NCBI GenBank assembly: GCA_964460905.1
Contig: CAYWRM010000013.1
Location: 33,485-97,484, forward strand
Source of the DNA: GCA-002708315 sp964460905
GTDB lineage: Bacteria > Bacteroidota > Bacteroidia > Bacteroidales > F082
Reading direction: 5' to 3'
Length of the DNA: 64,000 nucleotides
Part shown: piece by piece, positions 47,001 to 53,344 of the stretch
Layout of the letters: every line of letters starts with the position of its first letter
Numbering within the stretch: the first letter of the stretch is position 1
The notes under the pieces: model-generated
Seen by the model: only the letters and a program-made list of their open reading frames with translations
Databases searched by the model: none
Told to the model about the DNA's origin: nothing
Program-made: the position numbers and the translations under genes

Positions 47001-47369
47001 CTTGGGTTTGGAGAAGTGTTTATGCTTGACAATTATACGGGTAACGAAATTAACCTTTCAAAAAATGATTATGAGTTTGTTTTTGTAGAAAATGTCACTA
47101 ACAGGTTTACCCTTTTCTTTACCACTGTTGGAAACGATGATAAACAACACTCACCCATTAACATATATTCATACAATAAAACTTTAAGAATAGTTACTTC
47201 CGGTTTATTAGATGCTAGTATTATAGTCTATAATATTATGGGACAAGAAATTTCCTCAACACGAAGTAATAATACCATTACCAATATTCCGGTTTATAAT
47301 TCTGGTTATTACATAATAAAAGTTGTTTACGATAACTGTATTGAAACCAGGAAAGTATATGTAAAATAA
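41100..47369 (+). CDS. Giant GLUG-repeat / LamG surface protein with T9SS sorting domain
   Basis: A 2089-residue secreted protein. The ATG at 41100 is preferred over a TTG at 41058 because a good signal peptide follows it (MKKFTTTIVIIVLLGLSNFALG). Residues ~23-1240 are four large homologous modules. Each opens Y(S/N)GG(S/D)GT..PYQIANK, has a (D/E)F..GG.FYN..AGF.PIGN segment, then several GLUG units (VGGLVGY...CYSSGxVSG), and closes with FWDTxTSGQ...EMKT...TF. A fibronectin-like stretch, a LamG/concanavalin-like domain (about 1365-1570, nt 45195-45815), a WDG-rich region and a type IX sorting domain (last ~75 residues) follow. Probably a fibrous adhesin or polymer-binding protein on the cell surface. 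Confidence 0.88.
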   Translation: MKKFTTTIVIIVLLGLSNFALGYSGGSGTTSSPYQIANKTDLLELCTTSTDWSKHFIQTANITFVDADFESGGDFYNGGAGFIPIGNNTTKFGGSYNGDDYVIDNLYINRGAEDYVGLFGYLQTWGGYIQKLSVTNMSVIGHDNVGGLVGYAYFSTVSFCYSTGDVSGNENVGGLVGYLYYTTVADCYSMGTLNGHDNVGGLMGYLFYGSNMARSYSTCSVNGTGTNIGGLVGCNDYSTVRNCYASGDVSETGTNVGGLMGKIFNNAVVEYCYSFGAVSGNSNIGGLVGVYNGSTVNYLFWDTVTSGQSSSACGTGKTTTEMKTESTFTNWNFTIVWDLDSGINEGYPYLQSIPPPKYSGGDGTSGDPYQIANKTDLKFLSEHSDDWALYFIQTADILFMDTDFDLGGNFYNNGAGFTPIGNSSIKFTGFYNGDNHLVDNLYIYRSAISYIGFFGSINNASVQNLGLTNVSVNGDNKVGGLMGYSDESTISNCYIFGLVNGDSFVGGIMGSNDQSTVSICYSAGTVNGNDNIGGLVGYTYQSSMTNCYSTSDVSGNDNIGGLVGYNYYNSTVTNCYSSGSVSGTTNVGGLLGQNYNTSVNNSFWDTETSGQPSSDGGTSKTTTEMKTQSTFTDAGWNFADIWNLDSDLNQGYPYLQAITPPKYSGGSGTSDAPYQIANKIDIKYLSEHTADWTLYFIQTAEISFVDTDFEDGGNFYNSSAGFIPIGNSSINFTGSYNGGDYIIDNLYINRDSEDYIGLFGYTNNAAVQNLGVTNVSVTGNTSVGGLVGYNDLSNINTCYTTGSIIGNTSVGGLVGYNSNSTENNCYSACTVSGTDKTGGLVGYNNSSTVEYCYSSGVVSGTTNVGGLVGYTASSSVTHSFWDTETSGQSSSAGGTSKSTAEMKTQSTFTDAGWDFTNIWNLNSNFNQRYPYLQAILQTKYNGGDGTTGNPYQIANKNDLKYLSEHPADWALYFIQTADIDFADADFTSGGDFYNEGAGFIPIGNSITKFAGSYDGGNYIIDNLHISRSTKDNVGLFGYTYNASVQKLGMTNASVIGNEGVGGLMGICESSTNSYCYVSGTVSGLNYVGGMIGLNAESAVSKCYSSGTVSGNYYVGGLLGYNSSTSNVSNSYATSEVSGYSAVGGLVGKNYFATVSNCYSSGAVSGTNDVGGLLGDNYSSTVTNSFWDTQTSGQSNSAAGTSKTTDEMKTRATFANDGWDFVNIWVIIGGDGANYPSIRTGSLEPPTIQASNIVFSDVYSLQITLSWLSGDGGSSVVFAKQSATGTTLPVDNTTYTANTTFGNGTQIGATTWYCVYNGGGSTVTVSGLFDNKDYIFQVFDYNSGPGNELYLTSTASNNPKTQATNNTNPANFALSFNPTNGNYVNLGSPLSFKMLGAGSYTIEAWVKTNTPWKTIIGNYGDTPAWCLDLNSSGKLKMRINENEYSTSSPDIADGLWHHVVGVREINSNIIMYVDGSEVYNHGSDPEGVFTFNRDTYIGGVPNTPFHFYFSGEIDEVRIWNTARTQTQILDHMHNELIGDETGLVAYYNMEAGSGTTLEDNKIGGTIDGTINGSTWYSPGAPPILTWDGSESTAWETATNWDGNVIPNITYNINIYEETNNPIINSGTEVTCGNLILKENAELTIDPVNDLNIIGNFINNGIFTIESDATGTGSLIVNGTATSYNTICAQRYITNGQWHCISSPVDNATANSLYPGSGNPNIYLKYHTESTNEYTNITSLSTDLGDMKGWMMWYAGSSGITFDIDGNIRTGTIGSTDNLSRANDNATQGWNFVGNPFTSAIDWGAFSGWTKTNVGSTIYIYNGTTWATWNGTEGTGGGSRYIASGQGFFVEVTTDHTSGTLTMTKDVQVHNTVTYLKGKSEVSELVRLEVSNVEYSDETVIYFDENATTGYDYNMDAHKLFSYNESVPQISFADNGFMAINVLPEQNTEIPVDVRGTNGETLTISATEILGFGEVFMLDNYTGNEINLSKNDYEFVFVENVTNRFTLFFTTVGNDDKQHSPINIYSYNKTLRIVTSGLLDASIIVYNIMGQEISSTRSNNTITNIPVYNSGYYIIKVVYDNCIETRKVYVK
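41166..44810 (+). repeat. Four tandem ~0.8-1 kb GLUG modules
   Basis: Module starts at about 41166, 42171, 43086 and 43917, each beginning with the Tyr codon of YSGG/YNGG. Modules differ in the number of GLUG units and in synonymous sites, but blocks such as the FWDT-TSGQ-EMKT segment are close to identical. Confidence 0.85.
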
Positions 47370-47385
47370 GTAACACAAGAAAATC

Positions 47386-47619
47386 ATGAAAACCATGAAA
47401 AATATAAAAAAAATCGTACTTAGTATAATATTAGTTTTAGCAGTATCAATAGCCTTTGCTGATGTTGGTCCCCCGGATCCGGGATCAAATCCTGGTAGCG
47501 AACCACCATTGGGTGGTGGAGCTCCTTTAGGAGAAGGCCTTTTTATACTTATTGGCTTAGGAGCTGCCTATGGTGCCAGGAAAATATATAATATGAAAAA
47601 AGAGGAATTGGAAGAGTAG
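47386..47619 (+). CDS. Small exported protein with PID-CTERM-like tail
   Basis: A 77-residue protein: N-terminal signal (about 5-26, KKIVLSIILVLAVSIAFA), a Pro/Gly-rich linker (DVGPPDPGSNPGSEPPLGGG) and a C-terminal APLGEGLFILIGLGAAYGARKIYNMKKEELEE. That tail (a P-hydrophobic-G motif, one membrane helix, then basic residues) resembles the PID-CTERM putative sorting tail of Bacteroidota (recognised from its pattern; not checked). Mature length after cleavage would be only about 50 residues. It follows the giant GLUG gene by 16 bases and looks cotranscribed. Confidence 0.7.
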   Translation: MKTMKNIKKIVLSIILVLAVSIAFADVGPPDPGSNPGSEPPLGGGAPLGEGLFILIGLGAAYGARKIYNMKKEELEE

Positions 47620-47672
47620 TTAATTAATTTTTCGTTCTTTTAGGAATACATTATTAGTAAAAAATATATAAC

Positions 47673-47701
47673 TTGTATGTATTATCTTATTCATATCTTT
47701 G
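47673..47701 (+). promoter_or_regulatory. Promoter of ferritin
   Basis: TTG at 47673-47675, 18-base spacer, TATCTTTG at 47694-47701, followed by C; 17 bases before the ATG at 47718. Good match to the Bacteroidota consensus. Confidence 0.75.
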
Positions 47702-47717
47702 CTGAAAAAATAATACC

Positions 47718-48224
47718 ATGATTAATTTAAAAGTACAATCAGCCTTAAACGATCAAATAAAAAAAGAAGAGCACTCATCTCGTTTATATCTTGCTATGGC
47801 AATATGGTGCGAACAAAAAGGGTATCCGGGAGCTGCTAAGTTCCTTTTTTCTCATGCCGACGAAGAGCGTATGCATATGCTCAAATTAGTACATTATATG
47901 AATGACCGTGGTGGAGAAGCTCAACTGAATTATATTGATAAACCTGATAATGACTATAAAAACCTGCTTGATGTTTTTGAAAAAGTTATGGAGCATGAAA
48001 AGTTCATAACTGAATCCATTAATTCGCTTTACGAAATAACTGTTCATGAAAAAGATTACACCACCATGAACTTCTTGCAATGGTTTATTACCGAACAGGT
48101 GGAAGAAGAGAGCTTATTTAATACAGTACTTGATAAAATAAAACTAGTTGGTACAGATAAAGCCGGCATGTTTCATATTGATAAAGAACTTGAAGGAATG
48201 AGCATTGCTCCTGCAGCTGAGTAA
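47718..48224 (+). CDS. Ferritin
   Basis: An iron-storage protein of 168 residues forming a 24-subunit shell in the cytoplasm. The ferroxidase-type ligands are visible: Glu in IKKEEHSSRLYLAMA, the HADEERMHMLKLVHY motif, and LQWFITEQVEEE. Non-haem bacterial ferritin (FtnA) by length. It has its own promoter; convergent with the DUF3109 gene downstream. Confidence 0.96.
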   Translation: MINLKVQSALNDQIKKEEHSSRLYLAMAIWCEQKGYPGAAKFLFSHADEERMHMLKLVHYMNDRGGEAQLNYIDKPDNDYKNLLDVFEKVMEHEKFITESINSLYEITVHEKDYTTMNFLQWFITEQVEEESLFNTVLDKIKLVGTDKAGMFHIDKELEGMSIAPAAE

Positions 48225-48236
48225 ACAAACTGCTAA

Positions 48237-48794
48237 TTACTTTTCCAGCTCTTTAACAAGTTTACCGTACCAAGTTTCTCCAAATTTCCTAATCAAAGGT
48301 TGTTTAAGATATTTGTAAAGAGGAACGCCTAATTTTTTTCCAGCTAATAATGCAGTTGAACAAATTTGCCAACTGTGATAATTTATTGCTAAGGAAGGTC
48401 CTACATGACTTAACCTAATAGGATATAGATGACATGAAATTGGCTTTTGGAAATCGGTTTTTCCTTTCAAAAATGCTTTCTCAATCGCACAGTAACTAAT
48501 ACCATTCTCAAAATAAACAAAAGCACATTCAGCATCTTTCACTAATGGAGTAACATATTCACCGTCTGTATCATACTCAAAAACACCTATATTCTCAACC
48601 ACATCCATTCCGGCTTTAGTCATATATTGCTTAATTTCATCAATATCATCTTCCAGAATTGATATTTCTTCTTCATCAAGCGGGGCTCCTGCATCACCGG
48701 CCACACAACACTCACCTTTGCATGCAGATAAGTCACATGCAAAATACACTTCCTTAATTTCATCCGAAACCAGAATATCATCAACTATAATCAT
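48237..48794 (-). CDS. DUF3109 family cysteine-rich protein
   Basis: A 185-residue cytoplasmic protein. The cysteine pattern CDLSACKGECCVAGDAGAPLDEEEI near the N-terminus, plus CAFVYFENGISYCAIEKAF and ISCHLYPIR, matches the DUF3109 group related to YkgJ-type metal- or Fe-S-binding proteins. Function unknown; the spaced cysteines suggest a metal cluster. It ends 13 bases from the ferritin stop, tail to tail. That neighbourhood is compatible with a link to iron, by inference only. Confidence 0.88.
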   Translation of the reverse strand: MIIVDDILVSDEIKEVYFACDLSACKGECCVAGDAGAPLDEEEISILEDDIDEIKQYMTKAGMDVVENIGVFEYDTDGEYVTPLVKDAECAFVYFENGISYCAIEKAFLKGKTDFQKPISCHLYPIRLSHVGPSLAINYHSWQICSTALLAGKKLGVPLYKYLKQPLIRKFGETWYGKLVKELEK

Positions 48795-48884
48795 AATAAT
48801 TACTATTTAAAGTTGGATGCAATATTAGCATGTTTTTAATTATGTAAGAACTACAGGGTTAATAAAACAACAAAACTTCAAAAC

Positions 48885-48948
48885 TTTCAACTTTATGAAC
48901 TTTCGACTTTATGAACTTTCAACTTTATTAACTTTCAACTTATTAATC
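48885..48948. repeat. Four tandem 16-bp units upstream of argF
   Basis: TTTCAACTTTATGAAC (48885-48900), TTTCGACTTTATGAAC, TTTCAACTTTATTAAC, TTTCAACTTATTAATC: four consecutive 16-base units with few changes. They end 15 bases before the argF -7 box. Confidence 0.85.
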
Positions 48949-48962
48949 ACTCTTATTTTACT

Positions 48963-48970
48963 TACTTTTG
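48963..48970 (+). promoter_or_regulatory. -7 promoter box of argF
   Basis: TACTTTTG followed by CCC matches TAnnTTTG. It lies 53 bases before the ATG at 49023 and directly after the 16-bp tandem repeats, which occupy the -33 position. Confidence 0.55.
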
Positions 48971-49022
48971 CCCAGCATTTTTTATGTAAATCATTAATGT
49001 TTAACGACTAAAATATAATAAC

Positions 49023-50024
49023 ATGGCATTCAACCTAAGAAACAGAAACTTCCTTAAATTATTGGACTTCACTCCAAAAGAGATAACATTTTTACTTGAG
49101 CTAAGTGCTGATTTAAAAAAGGCAAAATATGCAGGAATTGAACAAAAAACACTAACCGGAAAAAATGTTGCTTTAATCTTTGAAAAAGCATCAACACGTA
49201 CACGCTGTGCTTTTGAAACTGCTGCTTATGATCAGGGAGCAAAAGTAACATACCTTGGCCCAACAGGTACACAAATTGGGAAAAAAGAAACTATGAAAGA
49301 TACTGCACGCGTACTTGGGCGTATGTATGATGGTATTGAGTACAGAGGCTTTGGACAAACAATTGTTGAAGAACTTGGCGAATTTGCGGGAGTACCTGTT
49401 TGGAATGGACTTACCAATGAGTACCACCCAACTCAAATCCTTGCCGATTTCCTAACTATGATGGAGAACTCAGACAAACCATTACATCAGGTAAGTTTTG
49501 CATTTGCCGGGGATGCTCGTAACAATATGGGAAACTCCCTTATGGTTGGAGCTGCTAAAATGGGAATGGATTTCCGTGCTGTTGCACCAAAACAAATGTG
49601 GCCCGATGCCGAACTGGTAGCACAGTGTAATGAAATTGCAAAAGAAACAGGAGCTACTATCACCTTAACCGAAAGCGTGAAAGATGGTGTTAAAGGAGTT
49701 GACTTTATTTATACTGACGTTTGGGTTAGCATGGGCGAAGCTGATGAAGTATGGAAAGAAAGAATTAGTATGATGATTCCTTACCAGGTAAATGCTAATA
49801 TGATGGCTTTAACCAATAATCCAAAAATAAAATTTCTTCATTGTTTACCTGCATTTCACAATCGTGATACAACTGTTGGCGAAGAGATTTATCAAAAATT
49901 TGGTGTTGATGCTATGGAAGTTACCAATGATGTTTTTGAATCACCAGCTTCCTTGGTTTTTGATGAGGCTGAAAATCGTCTTCATACCATTAAGGCAGTT
50001 ATAGTAGCTACTTTAGGAGCTTAA
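49023..50024 (+). CDS. argF: Ornithine carbamoyltransferase
   Basis: Transfers the carbamoyl group to ornithine, giving citrulline in arginine synthesis. The 333-residue protein has the carbamoyl-phosphate site STRTR (57-61), HPTQILADF, the DARNNMGNS region and HCLPAFHNRDT with the catalytic Cys. The Asp-VWVSMGE stretch fits the ornithine form (SMG loop), not the N-succinyl/N-acetyl-ornithine form found in many Bacteroidota, which lacks this pattern. The other arginine genes are not nearby. Confidence 0.93.
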   Translation: MAFNLRNRNFLKLLDFTPKEITFLLELSADLKKAKYAGIEQKTLTGKNVALIFEKASTRTRCAFETAAYDQGAKVTYLGPTGTQIGKKETMKDTARVLGRMYDGIEYRGFGQTIVEELGEFAGVPVWNGLTNEYHPTQILADFLTMMENSDKPLHQVSFAFAGDARNNMGNSLMVGAAKMGMDFRAVAPKQMWPDAELVAQCNEIAKETGATITLTESVKDGVKGVDFIYTDVWVSMGEADEVWKERISMMIPYQVNANMMALTNNPKIKFLHCLPAFHNRDTTVGEEIYQKFGVDAMEVTNDVFESPASLVFDEAENRLHTIKAVIVATLGA

Positions 50025-50038
50025 GAATTATGCCCAAT

Positions 50039-50137
50039 CGTCATTGCGAGTCTGTCTATCGGCAGATAGGCAGAGCGAAGCAATCTCAACAAATGTTGAA
50101 TACAGATTGCTTCAGTCATACTTCCTTCGCAATGACA
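50039..50137. repeat. Family C hairpin repeat (ATTGC type)
   Basis: CGTCATTGCGAG...GCGAAGCAATCT and the mirror half AGATTGCTTC...CTTCGCAATGACAA. Each half folds alone via ATTGC/GCAAT. A TCTATCGGCAGATA palindrome is inserted in the left half. Confidence 0.85.
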
Positions 50138-50160
50138 ATTAGACATTAAATAATAACACA

Positions 50161-50370
50161 ATGCAAAAAAAAGAATACGTTTGCCCTAAATGTGGCAACA
50201 AACATTACGAAGCTGATGAAATGAGAGCAACAGGTGGTGCTTTTGCAAAGATTTTTGATGTACAGAATAAGAAATTCACAACTATATCATGTACACAATG
50301 TGGTTATACTGAATTTTATAAGCGTACAACCAGTTCATTTGGTAATGTTGTTGACTTTTTTACAAATTAA
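50161..50370 (+). CDS. Zinc-ribbon nucleic-acid-binding-type protein
   Basis: A 69-residue protein with CPKCGNKHYE near the N-terminus and CTQCGYTEFY near the middle, two CxxCG knuckles that form one zinc ribbon. The YEADEMRATGGAFAKIFDVQNKKFTTISC segment matches the short zinc-ribbon family described as predicted nucleic-acid-binding proteins. Function unproven. Confidence 0.85.
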   Translation: MQKKEYVCPKCGNKHYEADEMRATGGAFAKIFDVQNKKFTTISCTQCGYTEFYKRTTSSFGNVVDFFTN

Positions 50371-50379
50371 TAAAACAAG

Positions 50380-50472
50380 TTGTCATTTCTCTCCGCCTAA
50401 GGCGGAGAGAAATCCCTTAGGTGATAGCGAAGTATGTCATAAGAGATTCTTCACTGCGTTCAGAATGACAAT
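50380..50472. repeat. Family C hairpin repeat, chimeric (ATTTCTC left / ATTCT right)
   Basis: The left half is TTGTCATTTCTCTCCGCC-TAA-GGCGGAGAGAAATC, a 12+ bp perfect hairpin. The right half is AGATTCTTCACTGCG TTCAGAATGACAA, of the other subtype. Each half is self-consistent, but the halves differ in stem sequence. Confidence 0.8.
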
Positions 50473-50492
50473 AATTATATAGAATTAAAAAC

Positions 50493-52010
50493 ATGGCCAA
50501 CAACGAAGATCTATTAAAAAAAATAATTGCACATGCTAAAGAATACGGATTTGTATTTCAATCCAGTGAAATATATGATGGATTAAGTGCAGTTTACGAC
50601 TATGCTCAAAATGGTTCTGAACTAAAAAAGAACATCCGTGATTATTGGTGGAAAGCAATGGTACAAATGCATGAAAATATTGTTGGTATTGATTCTGCAA
50701 TATTTATGCACCCAACTGTTTGGAAAGCATCGGGCCATGTAGATGCTTTTAACGATCCAATGATCGACAATAAGGATTCAAAAAAGCGTTATCGTGCAGA
50801 TGTCTTGATTGAAGATCACATTGCCAAACTAGAAGGCAAAATTAATAAAGAAGTTACAAAAGCAGCAAAGCGCTTTGGTGATGCTTTCAACGAGGAAGAA
50901 TTCAAAAGTACCAATCCACGTGTATTGGCAAATCTCGAAAAAATTGAAGGCATTAAAAACAGACTTTACCCTGCTATGGATAATGATGATATGGAAGCCA
51001 TCAAAACCCTCATTGAAGATTTAGGAATTGTTTGCCCATTATCAGGTTCCAAAAACTGGACAGAAGTTCGTCAGTTTAACCTAATGTTTTCAACAAATAT
51101 GGGTTCCACTGCAGAAGGAGCCACCAAAATTTTTCTTCGCCCCGAAACTGCTCAGGGAATATTTGTAAACTATCTGAATGTTCAAAAAACAGGCAGAATG
51201 AAAATACCTTTTGGCATTGCACAAACAGGTAAAGCATTTAGAAATGAGATTGTTGCTCGTCAGTTTATTTTCCGCATGCGTGAGTTTGAACAAATGGAAA
51301 TGCAGTTTTTTGTTCGCCCAGGAGAAGAAATGAAGTGGTACGAATACTGGAAAGAGCAACGTATGGAATGGCATACATCACTTGGTATTCCTGCCGAAAA
51401 ATTCCGTTTCCACGACCATGATAAGCTTGCGCACTATGCCAATGCTGCTGCAGATATTGAATTTGATTTTCCAATGGGGTTTAAAGAACTTGAAGGAATA
51501 CACTCAAGAACCGATTTCGACCTTAGTGCTCATGAAGAACATTCAGGAAAAAAGTTGCGTTATCATGATCCTGAATTAAACCAAAGTTATGTACCATATG
51601 TAGTTGAAACCTCTATTGGTTTAGACAGAATGTTTCTTGCAGTATTAAGTAATTCATATACAGAGGAACAGCTTGAAGGAGGCTCTTCGAGAATAGTTAT
51701 GAAATTTCCTCCTGTTTTGGCTCCTTACAAAGTAGCAGTTTTCCCACTAACCAAAAAAGATGGATTACCAGAAAAAGCACGTGAAATTATGGATACACTC
51801 AAATATGATCACATGTGTTTCTATGAGGAAAAAGATGCTATTGGTAAGCGTTATCGCCGTCATGATGCAATAGGAACTCCTTATTGTGTAACGGTTGATC
51901 ATCAAACACTTGAAGATAATACAGTCACCATCCGCGAACGAGATTCAATGAAACAGGAGCGTGTTGCTATTGATGCTATTTCAAGTATTGTTTCTGAGAA
52001 TTTGAGATAA
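50493..52010 (+). CDS. glyQS: Glycine--tRNA ligase (homodimeric class II)
   Basis: Charges tRNA-Gly. The 505-residue single-chain form has class II motif 2 (TGKAFRNEIVARQFIFRMREFEQMEMQFF), motif 3 (VVETSIGLDRMFLAVL) and the C-terminal anticodon-binding domain (YKVAVFPLTKKDGLPEKAREIM...). The archaeal/eukaryotic-like insert with HPTVWKASGHVDAFNDPMIDNK is near the N-terminus. Convergent with pth. Confidence 0.97.
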   Translation: MANNEDLLKKIIAHAKEYGFVFQSSEIYDGLSAVYDYAQNGSELKKNIRDYWWKAMVQMHENIVGIDSAIFMHPTVWKASGHVDAFNDPMIDNKDSKKRYRADVLIEDHIAKLEGKINKEVTKAAKRFGDAFNEEEFKSTNPRVLANLEKIEGIKNRLYPAMDNDDMEAIKTLIEDLGIVCPLSGSKNWTEVRQFNLMFSTNMGSTAEGATKIFLRPETAQGIFVNYLNVQKTGRMKIPFGIAQTGKAFRNEIVARQFIFRMREFEQMEMQFFVRPGEEMKWYEYWKEQRMEWHTSLGIPAEKFRFHDHDKLAHYANAAADIEFDFPMGFKELEGIHSRTDFDLSAHEEHSGKKLRYHDPELNQSYVPYVVETSIGLDRMFLAVLSNSYTEEQLEGGSSRIVMKFPPVLAPYKVAVFPLTKKDGLPEKAREIMDTLKYDHMCFYEEKDAIGKRYRRHDAIGTPYCVTVDHQTLEDNTVTIRERDSMKQERVAIDAISSIVSENLR

Positions 52011-52024
52011 AATTATAGTACTTA

Positions 52025-52588
52025 TCATTTATTATTAAATGCTGTCATAGTTCTTTCAGTACCTATTGACACAAAGCTTTTAATTATTTCTGTTGCAATA
52101 TCAACTCGGGGAGCCATAAGTTTTTCTTCTGATTTTGTCCATTTACCGAGCACATAATCTGCTTGTTGTCCTCTTGGGAAATCATTACCAATACCAATAC
52201 GTAGTCTGGGGAAAACATTTGTTCCTAATTTCTCAATAATATCAGTAAGGCCATTATGACCTGCATCACCACCTTTTGCCTTCATTCGTAATGTACCAGT
52301 TGGCAAGGCAATATCATCAAGTATAACCAATAATCTTTCGGTCGGTATTTTTTCTTTTTCAAGCCAATACGATAAAGCTTTTCCGCTTAAGTTCATATAA
52401 GTTGTGGGTTTAATAATCACCAATACACGTCCCTTAAACTTAACCCGTGAAACAACAGCCAGCTTTTCAACAGTAGTTTCACCTTTTAGCTCCCTGGTTA
52501 AAGTATCAGCAACTTCAAAACCAATGTTATGCCTTGTATTTACATACTCAGCTCCAATATTTCCTAGTCCGGCAATTAAATACTTCAC
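52025..52588 (-). CDS. pth: Peptidyl-tRNA hydrolase
   Basis: Releases peptide from prematurely dropped peptidyl-tRNA. The 187-residue protein has YLIAGLGNIGAEYVNTRHNIGFEVAD with the catalytic His in TRHNIGF, KPTTYMNLSGKAL, VILDDIALPTGTLRMKAKGGDAGHNGLTDI and the RLRIGIGND loop. The start is GTG at 52588. It is the last gene after prs and rplY, but a terminator lies between rplY and pth, so expression may be reduced or independent. Confidence 0.96.
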   Translation of the reverse strand: MKYLIAGLGNIGAEYVNTRHNIGFEVADTLTRELKGETTVEKLAVVSRVKFKGRVLVIIKPTTYMNLSGKALSYWLEKEKIPTERLLVILDDIALPTGTLRMKAKGGDAGHNGLTDIIEKLGTNVFPRLRIGIGNDFPRGQQADYVLGKWTKSEEKLMAPRVDIATEIIKSFVSIGTERTMTAFNNK

Positions 52589-52611
52589 GTAAATGATATT
52601 TATTATAAACC

Positions 52612-52654
52612 AAAAAAATAAAGGGATAAAGGTAATTATTCCCCTTATCCCTTT
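52612..52654 (-). terminator. Terminator after rplY
   Basis: On the minus strand AAAGGGATAAGGGG pairs with CCTTTATCCCTT, followed by ATTTTTTT. It lies between rplY and pth, so it should reduce read-through into pth. Confidence 0.75.
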
Positions 52655-52674
52655 ACAATTATTGTTAAATTTCT

Positions 52675-53313
52675 CTATTCCGCAGCAGCAACTGGAGTAT
52701 CTCCTTCTTCTCCTTCTTCTCCTTCTTCTCCTTCTTCTCCTTCTTCTTCTTCTTCAAGATCTTCTTCAATATTTCTTGAAGTTTTAACACGAACAATAAC
52801 AGAGTTTGGTGGGTCTAAAGTTGTTAAGTTATCAAATTCAACATCTTTAATTTTAATTGAACCTCCAATAACAAGATTTGAAATATCAACTTCAACATTT
52901 TCAGGTAAGTTTTCAGCTAATCCCTTTAGTCGGATTTTATGCATTTTCTTAATCATCTGTCCACCAGCTAATACTCCAGGTGAAACACCAGTTAGCACTA
53001 CAGGCATTCCTATTGAAATTTCTTTTCCAGGAATTAATTCCAGAAAATCAGCATGTAATACCTTATCAGTTACAGGATGATACTGAATCTCTTGCAACAA
53101 TGTTGGATATTCACTGCCGTCAATGATTACAGTAATCAAAAATACTTCTGGAGTGAAGATAATTTTATCAAATTTAATTGCATTGACAATAAAGTGAATT
53201 TGCTTTTCACCACCGTAAATAACACATGGGATGTTTCCTTCTCTTCTGTGTTTTTTAGCATCTTTTTTCCCTACGTTCTCACGAAGAGAACCGCTCAATG
53301 ATACTTTTTTCAT
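52675..53313 (-). CDS. rplY: 50S ribosomal protein L25 / general stress protein Ctc (bL25)
   Basis: Binds 5S rRNA. The 212-residue protein is the long Ctc form: an N-terminal L25 domain (about 1-90, VSLSGSLRENVGKKDAKKHRREGNIPCVIYGG) and a C-terminal TL5-like beta domain (about 95-185). The end is an acidic low-complexity tail of GEE repeats (about 190-206), encoded by a 9-base repeat. The gene lies 31 bases after prs. Confidence 0.95.
   Translation of the reverse strand: MKKVSLSGSLRENVGKKDAKKHRREGNIPCVIYGGEKQIHFIVNAIKFDKIIFTPEVFLITVIIDGSEYPTLLQEIQYHPVTDKVLHADFLELIPGKEISIGMPVVLTGVSPGVLAGGQMIKKMHKIRLKGLAENLPENVEVDISNLVIGGSIKIKDVEFDNLTTLDPPNSVIVRVKTSRNIEEDLEEEEEGEEGEEGEEGEEGDTPVAAAE
52698..52752. 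repeat. 9-bp tandem repeat encoding the GEE tail of L25
   Basis: CTCCTTCTT (plus strand) repeated five times, then a CTT run. In the coding direction this gives GluGluGly units; unit gain or loss would keep the frame. Confidence 0.85.
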
Positions 53314-53344
53314 TTTTTTAAATTTAATTAATAATATATAATAG

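Noticed and set aside
49023..50024. N-succinyl/N-acetylornithine carbamoyltransferase, common in Bacteroidota
   Set aside because: The sequence keeps the ordinary OTC pattern (STRTR, DVWVSMGE, HCLPAFH); the specialised enzymes differ in the loop that replaces the SMG motif. Not absolutely excluded.
52593..52787. Plus-strand open frame with a poly-Leu stretch
   Set aside because: It is the complement of the GEE repeat of L25; low complexity and no start context.
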